Positions 1 to 10,200 of a stretch of 64,000 nucleotides of DNA are shown here, in pieces. The notes beneath the pieces were generated by a model. The model was not told the origin of the DNA. It saw only the letters and a list, made by a program, of their open reading frames with translations, and did no database searches. The translations under genes and the position numbers were made by a program. This DNA comes from Annulohypoxylon bovei var. microspora (lineage: Eukaryota > Ascomycota > Sordariomycetes > Xylariales > Hypoxylaceae). Location: NCBI GenBank assembly GCA_022836615.1, contig MU405238.1, positions 248,001-312,000 on the forward strand, read 5' to 3'. The first letter of the stretch is position 1; every line of letters starts with the position of its first letter.

Positions 1-392
1 AAAAGGCGAGTTAAGATTTAATGATTAGTGAACATTAGAATTAGAAGGTGAACTAGCAAGTCCCGCGAGGAAATCGCGTCGGCGCTCTGATTCGATACAA
101 GGTGTAACATGACCTAGATCACGTGATATATCAGTAATTTTAGTAATCGGGATTGTGGCACGGACTACACTGATTACAAAGTGGACCCCCCCTATAATTT
201 TCTACTTATCACTAATAGGTACTTAGGTACATGGCAATAGGACGAGAACCATCATGAAAGTATCACAAGTTTCTACATCTTATAACTACTTACCTAGGTA
301 CCTAGGTAGATAACCAAAGGGGTTTCTAAAAACTGATGTTCTTATTTGTAGATACTACCCAGACAGGTGATATAAATTCTCACGTATTCTGA
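1..392. other. Non-coding, AGGT/ACCT-rich intergenic
   Basis: No open frame with coding character is seen. The stretch 292-308 is a CCTAGG-centred palindromic repeat (ACCTAGGTACCTAGGTA), one of many such motifs in the intergenic DNA of this window. It lies downstream of the TatD gene and probably holds its 3' UTR. Confidence 0.5.
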
Positions 393-1455
393 CTAGGTAA
401 TTAAACCGAGTCCGAACATATTAACACCATTCTTCCACGCGGCCTCGACAACTTCGTCCACGGTAACCCCTTTCAAGCCAGCAACGACATAAGCAACTCT
501 CTCAATCGTGCAGCTCTCATTTCGCTCCTTAACCATACATTCCGCATCCCACTTATCTCTCTTCTTGCTAGGCGGCAACGGCGACGCGTTAGCTAGATAC
601 TGCTTCGCAACCTCACTCCCACTCTTAATTTCTCCCCACGGAGCATCAGTCTCGATCTGCAGCCGCTCTAACGGGATAGCAGCTACCATCTCTAGGCTCT
701 CCTGGGACTGGAAGCTAAACCCATTTACGCTGATATCGAAACCTAGCTCTACTAACTTTTCCATCTGTGCCGTAGATACAACGAAGCTATGCACCAAGGC
801 TCGTCTTGGCAATCGCCCAAGATAAGGGGTCATGATGTCGACGAAATCATCAAATGCTGCGCGACAATGCAAAAATAAAGGTAAATCCCATCTATTCTCG
901 ACGAATAATTCCAGCTGTGCTTTGAAAGCGCGAATCTGGATGTCCTTTGATGCATAGTTTAGTCGGTCGTAATCAAGACCCAGCTCACCGAAAGCCGTGA
1001 GGGGGCACGGTGTCAAAGCGAGAGCGGTTCGAATACTTTCCGCTACCTGCGTAAGATACGTCGGTCCCTCGGTATCAGGTTCGGCGGCATGATATGGATG
1101 AACGCCTATCGTGATGAAGCATTGGGCCGGCCGGGACTGCGCAATTGCGAGATTTATAGGAACGTCAGACAGAGACATTCCCGTCAGCATAACCTTCTCT
1201 ACACCAGCAGCCAGGGCGCGATCCACCGTGTTGACGAAGTCGGCTTGATGGTATTTTTTATTTCGGTAGACGCCATTGAACTCGTTAGCAGTAGCGGTGA
1301 CTGCAACCTATGCCTATAGGTGTTATAGACCAAAATCAAAATAAAACTAGCAGAATAAATCGATTCGAACCTACATCTACATAACGCAACTTCGTCTTAG
1401 GTTTCGAAGGCGCTTTCTGAGGTAGGCAGCTCAAGTCTAATCGTTCAGACGCCAT
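393..1455 (-). CDS. TatD-family metal-dependent hydrolase (TATDN1/Scn1-like)
   Basis: Two exons are proposed: 1455-1371 and 1300-393, joined over a 70-nt intron (donor GTTCGA, acceptor TTGCAG), giving 330 residues from ATG at 1455. The short first exon ends in KLRYVDV, matching the family's N-terminal YIDIG strand, and the frame then runs through NEFNGVYRNKKYHQADF, the usual segment after it. Later family motifs are clear: GELGLDYDR (metal-binding Glu), LHCRAAFDDF (His), ALVHSF (His) and QIETDAPWGEIK (Asp). The TIM-barrel family contains 3'-5' exonuclease/DNase enzymes. As in eukaryotic TATDN1-type members, no HxH is seen in the first strand. The C-terminus (ERVAYVVAGLKGVTVDEV...NMFGL) is typical. 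The intron acceptor is the least certain point, because the residues at the join (VVTAT) are not a perfect family match. Confidence 0.85.
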
Positions 1456-2448
1456 GCCGAGCCGAGAACTGGGACGATTATGTCGATATAACAAAATGAA
1501 AATCTCAACTAGATAATCGTACAGTCAGTACCTCCTATATGAGTCCTGGAGGTTATCTAGGTATTACATATCTAAGGTGCTGCCGTGTGCCGTGCTCGCC
1601 CAGAAGTTCAAGGGGGGTGACCCCACTACCATCCATCTCCACTCATTTTCTAAAAGAGGCTTAGCCTTTCATTCCACGATAATCTATCTTCAGAAAGGGC
1701 GTCGGGCGTCATCGTCTCGTGATTTCGTGAAAACAACGACATACATAATAGTATAGAAGTGAATTTTACTCTCACCACAGTACCTATTCGAACATTGATC
1801 CGATCTCTCCTAACGATGAGTACTATATAGGCTCAACTCGGGCCGAAGTATCCGTCGACTGAACACCGCTGTCATGCAAGACTCTGCAATTCTCTTCAAT
1901 GTGATGGTGGCTTGCAGATAGGCTGTACATACGCTACGCCGCCTCCATGGCTTGAAGAATTATGGACATGGATGCCATGCTAGTACATCACACGAAGTGC
2001 ATAATGCAAGCCACTTAAAACCAATTGGCCATGAATATGCGGCTCTGCCTATCTCACACGTTCGATGACTTCACACACCTGGACTCCTTAATGAGCTATC
2101 ATAATGAGGTTTTGCCGGAAATCCGGAAGGGAATAAAGGCGCCAAACATATGCAAGCCCCTGTAACATGTTGGCTAAGGGGTGTACCTAAAAATGTGTAG
2201 GTAGGTACTTGTATAGGCTGTGCTTGGTAGGTATCTGATTAACTAAATAACGAGGGAAGAACTAGAGAAACTCCGCTCCGTAAGTCCCTATATATGCTAA
2301 CTATGTCGTGCAAAGAATACAAATGCGTATGCAGTATTCGTCATTCGTTACGCCACTAGAATGAGCCTCTAGACGAGGACTGGTAAACCCTAATCCCTAT
2401 TCCTCAAGTAACAGGACTAGAGAAATGCTCTCCTCTCGATATTACTCA
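1456..2448. other. Intergenic, no gene seen
   Basis: This gap between two minus-strand genes contains the likely promoter of the TatD gene and the 3' region of the monooxygenase gene. No frame looks coding. AGGT-type motifs occur around 2200-2235. Confidence 0.5.
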
Positions 2449-3797
2449 CTAGCCTTCGAGAGCCTTGAATATCCCGTGGTAAGTACAGTTCTCATCCATT
2501 ACTTGGTATCTCTCGTCTCCTTTAACCCCGCGTTGAGTTTTCCTCGTATTGGCCAGGACACGAGCGGCTCGAGGTCTTCTCACGCTCTCTATCCGCTTCA
2601 AGATTGCAGGGACATCTTTGCGTGTGACACCCGGCTCCATCAAGAGCTTGAAGGCCTCGGCATCCTCGATACCAATGTTAGCGCCTTGACCTTGAAGAGG
2701 CGTCATCGCATGAGCAGCATCGCCGATGAGTATTGCGCGGCCCGCAGTCCATGAGTCAAGTGGCTCCAAGTCTTGGAGCTCCCATAGCTTCACTTCGGTC
2801 GACACACTGCGCGGCTGTTAGCTCTAGCTGGTCGTTTTCGGCATAGGACAATAAGGGAATTCTTGCTCACCCAATGAGTGCGAGTAGACTCGGGTCGAAG
2901 TCGTGGAAAATGTCTAACATCTCCTGGCGATCACCCTCGGCAAACCAAGAGTTGGTCGTGCTCTCCTTCTCCTCCCGTGTCACGAATATACAGGACATAT
3001 TCATGTAGCTCGCGTGGCGAAGGCCGTACACGACCATGATTCGATCGCTTCCGTCGCGAGCCTCAAAGACTAGAACGCGGCGATCGCCGGTTTTCTGTTC
3101 CTGCCACCAGTCGGGTAAGCGGCCGAGGGCCTCGATGGCTTGGTTTGCAGGCACGGCCACTCGGCAACACGTCAGCCCGGTCTTCTTGGGCTTAGGGCAG
3201 TCTGGGCCGGCGATCTTCGGCCTCAAGCGAGAGTGGATTCCGTCCGCAGCTAATGCCTTGTCGTTAGCAACCACACACCAACAGCATACGGATTAGATAT
3301 TTACCTATGATCACATCCGCCTTGGCCTTCGTTCCATCATCCAGAGTGATCTCGCCGGCCTCGGGGTTGATGTCCTTAGCACCGTTGTTGAACACGACCT
3401 TTGCAGGCTCACCACCGATACCCAGCTCTTTAGACGGCGCGGTAGCAAGACGCAGCAGTTCGGCTCTGAAGTCGACTCTCATATGAGACAAAGCGGGGGC
3501 GCCATATTTTTCCTGGAAGGGGAATTCGGTGTCGTAGATTAGGTTGCCGAGTTTGTCCAGTGTCCTGAAACCTTGGATAGGCACCGAACCAGTCCGTTCA
3601 GGATCATAGCCCATTTGCTGCATGATCTTGATAGCATTGGGGAAGTTGGCGATACCTTGTCCTCCCGTCGCGACCGAAGGTTCGCCACGCTCATACACGG
3701 TGACCTGGTGCTTCTCCCGCAAAATACGGGCCACTGCCAGACCGGCGAGACCCGACCCGACTACTATAACCTTAAGCTGCTGATCTTTCTCGGCCAT
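2449..3797 (-). CDS. FAD-dependent monooxygenase (salicylate-hydroxylase-like)
   Basis: Three exons, 3797-3305, 3249-2871 and 2806-2449, add up to 409 residues with consistent phases (1, then 2). Intron 1 (55 nt, GTAAAT, GCTAAC, TTAG) restores DVIIAADGIHSRLR. Intron 2 (64 nt, GTGAGC to GCAG) restores LLALIGVSTEVKLWEL. The start at MAEKDQQ is preferred to an upstream in-frame Met because the Rossmann fold begins at once: VIVVGSGLAGLAVARIL is the GxGxxG FAD site, followed by VYERGE for the ribose-binding acid. The internal ADG and the GDAAHAMTPLQGQGANIG block (FAD pyrophosphate and flavin contact) define the class A flavoprotein aromatic hydroxylase family. Substrate cannot be told from sequence. 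The last roughly 10 residues may be wrong if a further 3' intron exists. No biosynthetic partners lie next to it. Confidence 0.88.
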
Positions 3798-5580
3798 GAT
3801 CTTATGATATAGTTTTCGAAAAACGGTAGTCAAGCCCGTGCAATCTATCATTAAGCAGGTAAGCAAGTAGGAATTTGGGAAAGTCTCAAGCTGTTGGGAA
3901 AATTGAAGGTGGCATTAAATATATCGAGCAGTATGTGGATGATATAACCCCTTTATGGCTGATGGAGAAGAAATATGCGAGGTCATTGTTGCATTGCATA
4001 CATGACTGACAACCTTTTATATAACTACCTACCTATGGACAGACTGGATACCTAGGTACCTTTACTTGACCTGCCTGGTGTCTCCATGAGAACCACACGT
4101 AGTCGCCGCTTCTGTGACTGGACATCAGGGACACATCATCATACTATTTTTCACAGGCAAAATCCGAGCGAAGCTCGAATCTCCGGCCACCAATCTCGGA
4201 TCTCGGATTATTGAATATAGGTCAATCAATTGTCGTTTTTGTCATTTGTATCACTTATAGTTGTGGAGAATTATGGGGGTACATAGGTATCTACGTGCTA
4301 GGTAGTGCACAGCCCACTTCGAAGAGACAATAATTACCTGGGATACGTACATTTTGGCTTTATCGAATCGACTTCCAGCATATCGGTCAAAAAACATGAC
4401 GACTGGGAAATATATCAACGTTTTGCATGCAGATAGTGTCTTACTTCTTTAGGTATAGTTACCGTTATAAGTGCCGATAGGTGGAGGAAACCTGTCAAAT
4501 CCAACTACTCTACCAGTCTACGTACTAGATTCCGCATGTTCACTCGGAAACAATCGTATATCATGGTTACACATTGGAGAATAGAGAATGGAGGGCTTAT
4601 GCAGATCTATGAAAGTGCACATTCCGTGACGTTCTATCAAATACGCCACCGTCATCAGCGCTGTCAACCTCTTACTTACCCTTACAAACCCAGATACTTC
4701 GAATATTATTATTGACGTAATGGTACAATAACTATTTACCAATATCAAGGTACTCTTTTTATATTCCATGCCGCACCTAACAGTTTCAGTTATGTAACTA
4801 GGTACCTAGGTACCCGAGGACCCTGCTGCCAGCCGAGGAGGTACATATACTGTATACATGTCGTACCTATGTAGGTACATATATGCAGACCGCCGTTTTC
4901 CGCGCATAGACAATTTCTCGCCATTTTAATACCTATGGTAATACGACAAACTCCATTTTTTCCTTTGATGTATACTCCCGATGGCGAACAAGCAATCAAC
5001 TTCGGCGATAAGGCCCACTATCCGGCGACCGACTCGGCGCGCTTGCCCCGGAAGTGCCGTTATTCGACACGAGACATTGCCCCACCGTAGCCGGGTCGCT
5101 CTTGTCCTTGACTCAGAAACCCCTATTCATGACAGCTCGTACACAGAACACTGAATTCACAATGAAACCTACCAGGTGATTCGAAATACTAGACTTCATT
5201 GTCGAAGCAAACTGGATGTAATATTAAATGCATCCCTAACCACATCATGCTGCTTGCAGCCAACTGCATCTGGTGTATACGCGCACCTCGGTCAGAGGTT
5301 ATCTTAAAATTCCAAGACTTGGTACGCTAGTTTGATGTTCGTAGTGGTTCTACTTTAGGGATGAAAACGCCACTTTGCCAAGCAGCTCGTACGTTCACTC
5401 ACCAGGCCAAGAGGTTCAGTTGATGGAGGCCCCGAAGCAAGCTCATGAAAACATTCAAATCTTTGCATTCTGACCTCTAACTTTTGTTGCAATCGATTCA
5501 CCACCGCAATCAAAATAACATGACTCAGTTCACATATCTTGGCTTACACTGCGTGGGGGGACACAATGTCCAGACAGGCA
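3798..5580. other. Intergenic, no gene seen
   Basis: About 1.8 kb with only short random frames. CCTAGG/AGGT motifs are dense at 4027-4064, 4798-4814 and 4864-4882. It probably includes the promoter of the monooxygenase gene. Confidence 0.5.
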
Positions 5581-5595
5581 AAATATATATAAATT
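5581..5595 (+). promoter_or_regulatory. TATA-like element
   Basis: AAATATATATAAATT lies about 105 bp before the ATG of the small ORF at 5699. A C/T/A-rich leader without ATG separates the two, as expected for a fungal Pol II promoter. Confidence 0.35.
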
Positions 5596-5698
5596 TGGTA
5601 GGCGGCATAGCTCCCTTCGGACTTACCTAGCGCCTCGACAACTACTGGGGAGTCTAACTTCCAAACTATCCCTCGCCAAATATCTCAAATCAAATACG

Positions 5699-5914
5699 AT
5701 GTTCCCCAATTCAACTATTCTCGCCAATTCTCTTGAATCGATGGGGCCCCATCTACTACCGGCTCTCCGAAGACCACCATACAGGCTAAGATGGGTTGAT
5801 ATCGTTCCCCTGATACTCTACCCTATCTATATACTCATAGTTAGCGTTCTACTAGTTAATGTATACGTGAAAAAGAGGAGAATTCGGCCGCGCTGGAGGA
5901 GGAACTTGATCTAG
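5699..5914 (+). CDS. Candidate small single-pass membrane protein (71 aa), unrecognised
   Basis: This short frame is not a known family to me. It encodes 71 residues: a polar N-terminus, then one hydrophobic segment (about residues 34-54, IVPLILYPIYILIVSVLLVN), then a strongly basic tail (KKRRIRPRWRR). By the positive-inside rule the tail would be cytosolic. A TATA-like element and an ATG-free leader with a CAAATACG context before the ATG support transcription. Against it are the small size and the gene-poor surroundings. It could be a chance frame. Confidence 0.3.
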   Translation: MFPNSTILANSLESMGPHLLPALRRPPYRLRWVDIVPLILYPIYILIVSVLLVNVYVKKRRIRPRWRRNLI

Positions 5915-6564
5915 GAGACGGGCTTTTCGAGGGGCACTCCAGCTAAGACCAGGGGCGACGAAGTCGCATATAACTTTATCAAGGCCGCTAGGGTTACACC
6001 TGTTTTCTGAACTACCTACATTAAGAGGTAGACTTCTGTGGAAGTTTAGGAGTTATTCACTGTGGTTGTGAGGTTGGAACAATAATCGGCGTGGCTTCTA
6101 GGGTGTTGATAACACTGTTTAAGCTGGGCGATGGTCGGCTACATTGATGAATACAATCAAGCTTTCTTGAGAGCCTGACCTCTTACTAGTATACTTTATA
6201 TTTTCACAGACGCTGCCAGTGGGCAACTTTCTACAAGCTCATATATCTGCAGTTCTACTAACTAGCACCAACCCACGTTTATTAAACCCCAACTATCAAA
6301 TATGTTAATAGCTTAGAAGTCTGGTAATATCATTTACCAAACATCGGGGTATAGCAAGATTCCTCGCAAGAAATGAATGGCGAGCTGTTGGTGACACTGC
6401 TGATCCGATCATGCATGAGGCCACATTGCACTGCGTCGCAAAATAGTGCCCAGTTTCTCGTATTACGGCATCGCCCGGGGAATAAATGCATTTTACCTAT
6501 TATACTAAGATATCGGGTACATATTCGCAACATGTCTGTGTACGCAGGTAGGTATCTATCATAC
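5915..6564. other. Intergenic, no gene seen
   Basis: Short overlapping frames on both strands around 6330-6620 have no coding character. They overlap the 3' end of the archaemetzincin gene. Confidence 0.45.
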
Positions 6565-7944
6565 TCATTGATCGAGTTGTTCGAGCCTCGCATGGATCCA
6601 AGCCCCATACCCAGCAAATAGGCTGACCTGCTTCCACGAATCGCAAAAGTTCGCTATTGATCTATATCTCTCTTTCACGTATTCGTCTTTGCCAGCTTCG
6701 TCTCGCCCTTCTAGCTCACAAGCTATCGCATGGGAGACCTTGCTCAGACACACGGGACATAGATAGGGAGGTTGTCGGACATCTTCCGCCATGCACGACG
6801 TGCTCTGCATCACACAAGCGTAGTAGACGCAATGGGCGAAACCGAGACAATGCCCAAGCTCATGCACCACCGTCCTTGCAATTCTAGAAAACCATAGGCC
6901 TCTTGGATCCGCTGAGGCCGAGTTCTCAAGCCCTCCTGCCGCTGCCATAGCTGCCCGTAGTGGCTCATGCGTACTTTCTGTCTGAATGCGCACTGTTTCG
7001 TCCTGCCCAAGACCTTCTGCTGCGCAGAGATGATCAATATAGGATTTACAATGAGACGTCGGCCACATATGCATGAAGTCAATTTTAGCATGGCCGTCTA
7101 GAGCAGGATGATATCTAGCAGTAGAGACTACGGCGACACCATCGGCCCCGTAGGCTCGACCGCAGCAGAAGACATCTTCCTCGTCTTCGTACATGTCGTG
7201 GTCAACAAGTAAAATGATTGAATACGCATCCCCAGGTAGCATCTCGATAGCAGTATCAAGGAGATCGTTAAGATTCAGTTGGCACTTGAAAACGCCATCA
7301 GGGGATGATCTAGCACGGATGCGTGTGCAGTTCATACCCGCGAGGAGGCCAACATAACTGGTCCCACTATCCGGTTTGCATGAATTATTCGACTCCTCCC
7401 AGGGCACGAACTTCAAGCGATGCGGAAATGCTTTAACAGGTAGCCCATGGTAAAAAGCACCCGTATACTCGATGATATCATCCGATGGCGGCGAATCCAA
7501 GGTTTTGGAAGCCACTACCTTTCCGCCCTTTCTAACCGTTGGCTGTAGCCATGCCTTCATATAGCTCACACTAGACGTGATCTCTGGTGCGACTGCAACA
7601 TATATGGTCTTACGTCTCCGGTTTAACTTTCGATTCTTGCGTAGTCCCTCATTAAGCCAAGATCGAAATGACTGTGGCGGGTCTTTGGGATCCAAGGCCA
7701 GCTCATCGTTTGGTAAAACCAACGGGCCTGGAAAAGCCCCAGACAGCTTGCCAGCGACATCCTCGCCCAGAATCTCCACATCTGCAGCCTTCCGTCCCTT
7801 TACTGCTAGAAGATTTCGGCCTGATTTTGTCGTCGCAGCTAATCTCCGGTCAGAACTAGGCCAGTTATATCCAACTTCTTTGGCGTATGCTGAAGGCTCT
7901 AGCTGCAAAGCTTCATGTGGACAAGGTTTTTGGTGTCTAGACAT
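6565..7944 (-). CDS. Archaemetzincin-type zinc metalloprotease (peptidase M54)
   Basis: Single-exon gene of 459 residues from ATG at 7944 (context AAAATC ATG); an in-frame TTG 9 nt upstream is less likely. The catalytic signature is complete: HELGHCLGFAH at residues 361-371 gives three zinc-binding His and the catalytic Glu. It is followed by C372, C377 and the Met of CVM (residue 379). The second zinc site of archaemetzincins is finished by CPVC (396-399). This matches HExxHxxGxxHC-x4-C-x-M-...-CxxC of family M54. The N-terminal 350 residues hold the family's alpha/beta region (TIYVAVAPEI, YSIILLVDHDMYE, GVAVVSTARYHP). Physiological substrates of this family are poorly known. Location is probably intracellular, as no signal peptide is seen. 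Sequence after the CxxC is short, like other fungal members. Confidence 0.9.
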   Translation of the reverse strand: MSRHQKPCPHEALQLEPSAYAKEVGYNWPSSDRRLAATTKSGRNLLAVKGRKAADVEILGEDVAGKLSGAFPGPLVLPNDELALDPKDPPQSFRSWLNEGLRKNRKLNRRRKTIYVAVAPEITSSVSYMKAWLQPTVRKGGKVVASKTLDSPPSDDIIEYTGAFYHGLPVKAFPHRLKFVPWEESNNSCKPDSGTSYVGLLAGMNCTRIRARSSPDGVFKCQLNLNDLLDTAIEMLPGDAYSIILLVDHDMYEDEEDVFCCGRAYGADGVAVVSTARYHPALDGHAKIDFMHMWPTSHCKSYIDHLCAAEGLGQDETVRIQTESTHEPLRAAMAAAGGLENSASADPRGLWFSRIARTVVHELGHCLGFAHCVYYACVMQSTSCMAEDVRQPPYLCPVCLSKVSHAIACELEGRDEAGKDEYVKERYRSIANFCDSWKQVSLFAGYGAWIHARLEQLDQ

Positions 7945-8339
7945 GATTTTCAATTATTGTTCAGGGAAGATTATAAAATAAAATAAAAACTATTACACAC
8001 GACTCTGAATGTTGATATAAACAAGGATCACAACGCGCTGCTGCCTAAGTTACCGTTCGGTCAAATCCTTTCAATATATGCAAATACTAAGTATATAAAT
8101 TACTTTTTGTTACATATATAGTTAGTCATCAAGTCTGTTAACTGAATTTGTTATTTACAGATATGTATTAATGCAGCATATTACTTTGTTTACCTACATA
8201 AATTCAATGATTTGTCTACTTAGATGGTGATTGTTACGGCTATGGCTCTTTGTCTTATCATATAAGTAGGTGCCTATGTTATCTACGGGTATTGAGGTCT
8301 CCCAACCGTGTTTTGGCTCTGACTTATTTTCTTGTACAA
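7945..8339. other. AT-rich 5' flank of the metalloprotease gene
   Basis: An AT-rich, stop-dense stretch with no open frame. It probably contains the promoter of the metalloprotease gene. Confidence 0.4.
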
Positions 8340-8741
8340 TTATATCAATATCCGCGGTTTACTTTTAGCTGATCTTCTACCTAGAGCCTCCTTCAGAGGA
8401 AAGGGGTTGAGTTCGTTGCCTGAAATCTTAGAGAGAAAATGAAGATGTGGAAATACATTCTCATCCTCGTCCAAGTCAATCTTGTCCGAATGTGCCATCC
8501 TTCTTCGTTTCTTTTGATGGCCAACGTCCGATGAGGGTAATAGGTTCTCCGCTGCGTCTTCGGTAGACTTAGTAGGTTCCTGTTTGTCAGGAGTGTTGGC
8601 CTTAATTAATGAAAACGATCGGTCCTCATTTGTGTCTTCAATAACCTTGGCAGATCCTGGTTTGTCGAGGGAACAGGCGTTCGCTGGTGAGGATGATTAG
8701 TCATCAGCTGTACTTTCTGCATGAGGTCTTGGTGGGCGTCG
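8340..8741 (-). pseudogene. Coding remnant, unrecognised (broken or partial exon)
   Basis: On the minus strand an open frame runs from 8696 to a TAA at 8340-8342 (118 codons) without an early ATG. It has normal-looking codon use and a clearly protein-like composition: acidic/Ser-rich, a basic patch HQKKRRRMAHSDK, then DLDEDENVFPHLHFLSK and a C-terminus NPFPLKEALGRRSAKSK. The same frame continues upstream to about 8741 (PPRPHAESTADD) but is cut by one TAA at 8697-8699. I do not recognise the family. It sits at the edge of a strongly AT-rich region. It may be the 3' exon of a decayed gene, or a live terminal exon whose upstream exons I could not find. Confidence 0.4.
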
Positions 8742-10200
8742 ACATTAGGCCAATCCAATGCGAGTCTCGATGCATACCTACAGGCGCTCCTCCACAGCTA
8801 GATAGGTATAACGACCTTTACACTCAAGATACATTATCAGAGGGTGTCATTTGAACTCATATACACTAGCTGACATCTCTTATTTTGGGCAACATGTTCA
8901 ATAGGTTAGAAGAGACTTATCAAAGCAGACTTAAGTTACCGCCTTAACTACCTAGCAATTGCCTTTAGACACCTAGCGTTTACCAGCTAATTGAAATTCA
9001 ACTTCTCTGTGTCGATACGTCATTACTTACCTAGTATGTTTAGGTGTACCCGACCTATTAACCCCTTTTGATGAAGACAATTGTTAGTAAAAAGGATATG
9101 AGCTTAACACGACGTAAGAAAGATACCTACGTACTTTAGTAGGTAGGTTATATATTAGTTAACCAGTTGTTGAACCTGCGGTTCAGATTTTTTTAACACA
9201 AATGCAATTAATTAATTATTTTATATACCTAGTTACCGATGACATACAGAACATGTGAAATCTGTTAAAGTTACTTTAAACTCCACAGGTTACCTTTTAA
9301 ATTTGTAACGTATAATTGAAATTCTTTATGGTATTGGTTACTTATGTGTTGTTGAAAAGTTTGCTTAAGTAATATAATGTTTAAAGAACATAAATTAAAA
9401 TAGCGAAGAAGTTTGATATTGTTAGTAAAAATTGCCCGACTCTTTATATACAGCCCTTTGGGGTAAAGGTTTATAGTAAAAATTCATGAAATCATCGGTT
9501 GGGATTTTCTTAAAAACTCTTCACATTTCAAGTTGTTTAATTCACGGGCTTGTAATTTTTTCTTTTTTCTTTCTTTTTGATAACTAGCTAATGATTATAA
9601 TATCTCTATTTGTTCTTTTGGAAAGCACAGAGATCGTTCTTTAAGGAGTGCTTTTATGCGGAGATTGATTGCTACCTACTTTGTCACTCTAGTTCTTAGT
9701 CATTGGTTGACTCAATTTGGTCCACCTAGAACTTCATCAGCTATATTTAGGTAATACCAGAATACTCCTGATACCAAAGCTAGCCTTTGACATCCGCGGA
9801 ATATTAACCCTGACTGCAGCTGGGTAAGTAATGACTAATAAATTATTCGTTTAGCTTCCATTGGAGATAGGTGCTGAAGTTAAAGTGTTTGTAAGTTTTG
9901 CTTATAGTATTGAAACTCGATACCTACCGTAATTTTCAGGCGCATATCCAAGGTCCTTATTATGCACCAGGTCGGCTTGCGTCAGCGAGCCACTGTTGGT
10001 GATTCGACAAAATTTTAGCGTACCCTTTAGATAGAAAGTATGGAATTTAAGACCAAAACTAAAGCACAACCCAATTTGATACGTACATACCTAAGCATAT
10101 ACTCATCTGTTTTAAAATGCTTAATGCCATCTTTAGAATCTTATTAAGCATACTTAGTCAACGGTAAAGCGAAGGTGAGCTTTCGTAATCGGTATAGATA
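8742..10200. other. Strongly AT-rich, gene-free block
   Basis: The block is visibly richer in A/T than the rest of the window (for example 9170-9620) with stops in every frame. No repeat ends or transposon genes were recognised. It could be old repeat DNA degraded by C-to-T mutation, but that is untested. Confidence 0.4.

Noticed and set aside
1359..1370. GGTTCGAATCG on the minus strand, similar to a tRNA B box
   Set aside because: It lies at the donor side of the TatD intron and no tRNA fold is possible around it.
8742..10200. Transposon in the AT-rich block
   Set aside because: No terminal repeats, transposase or reverse-transcriptase motifs were seen, so only base composition is reported.
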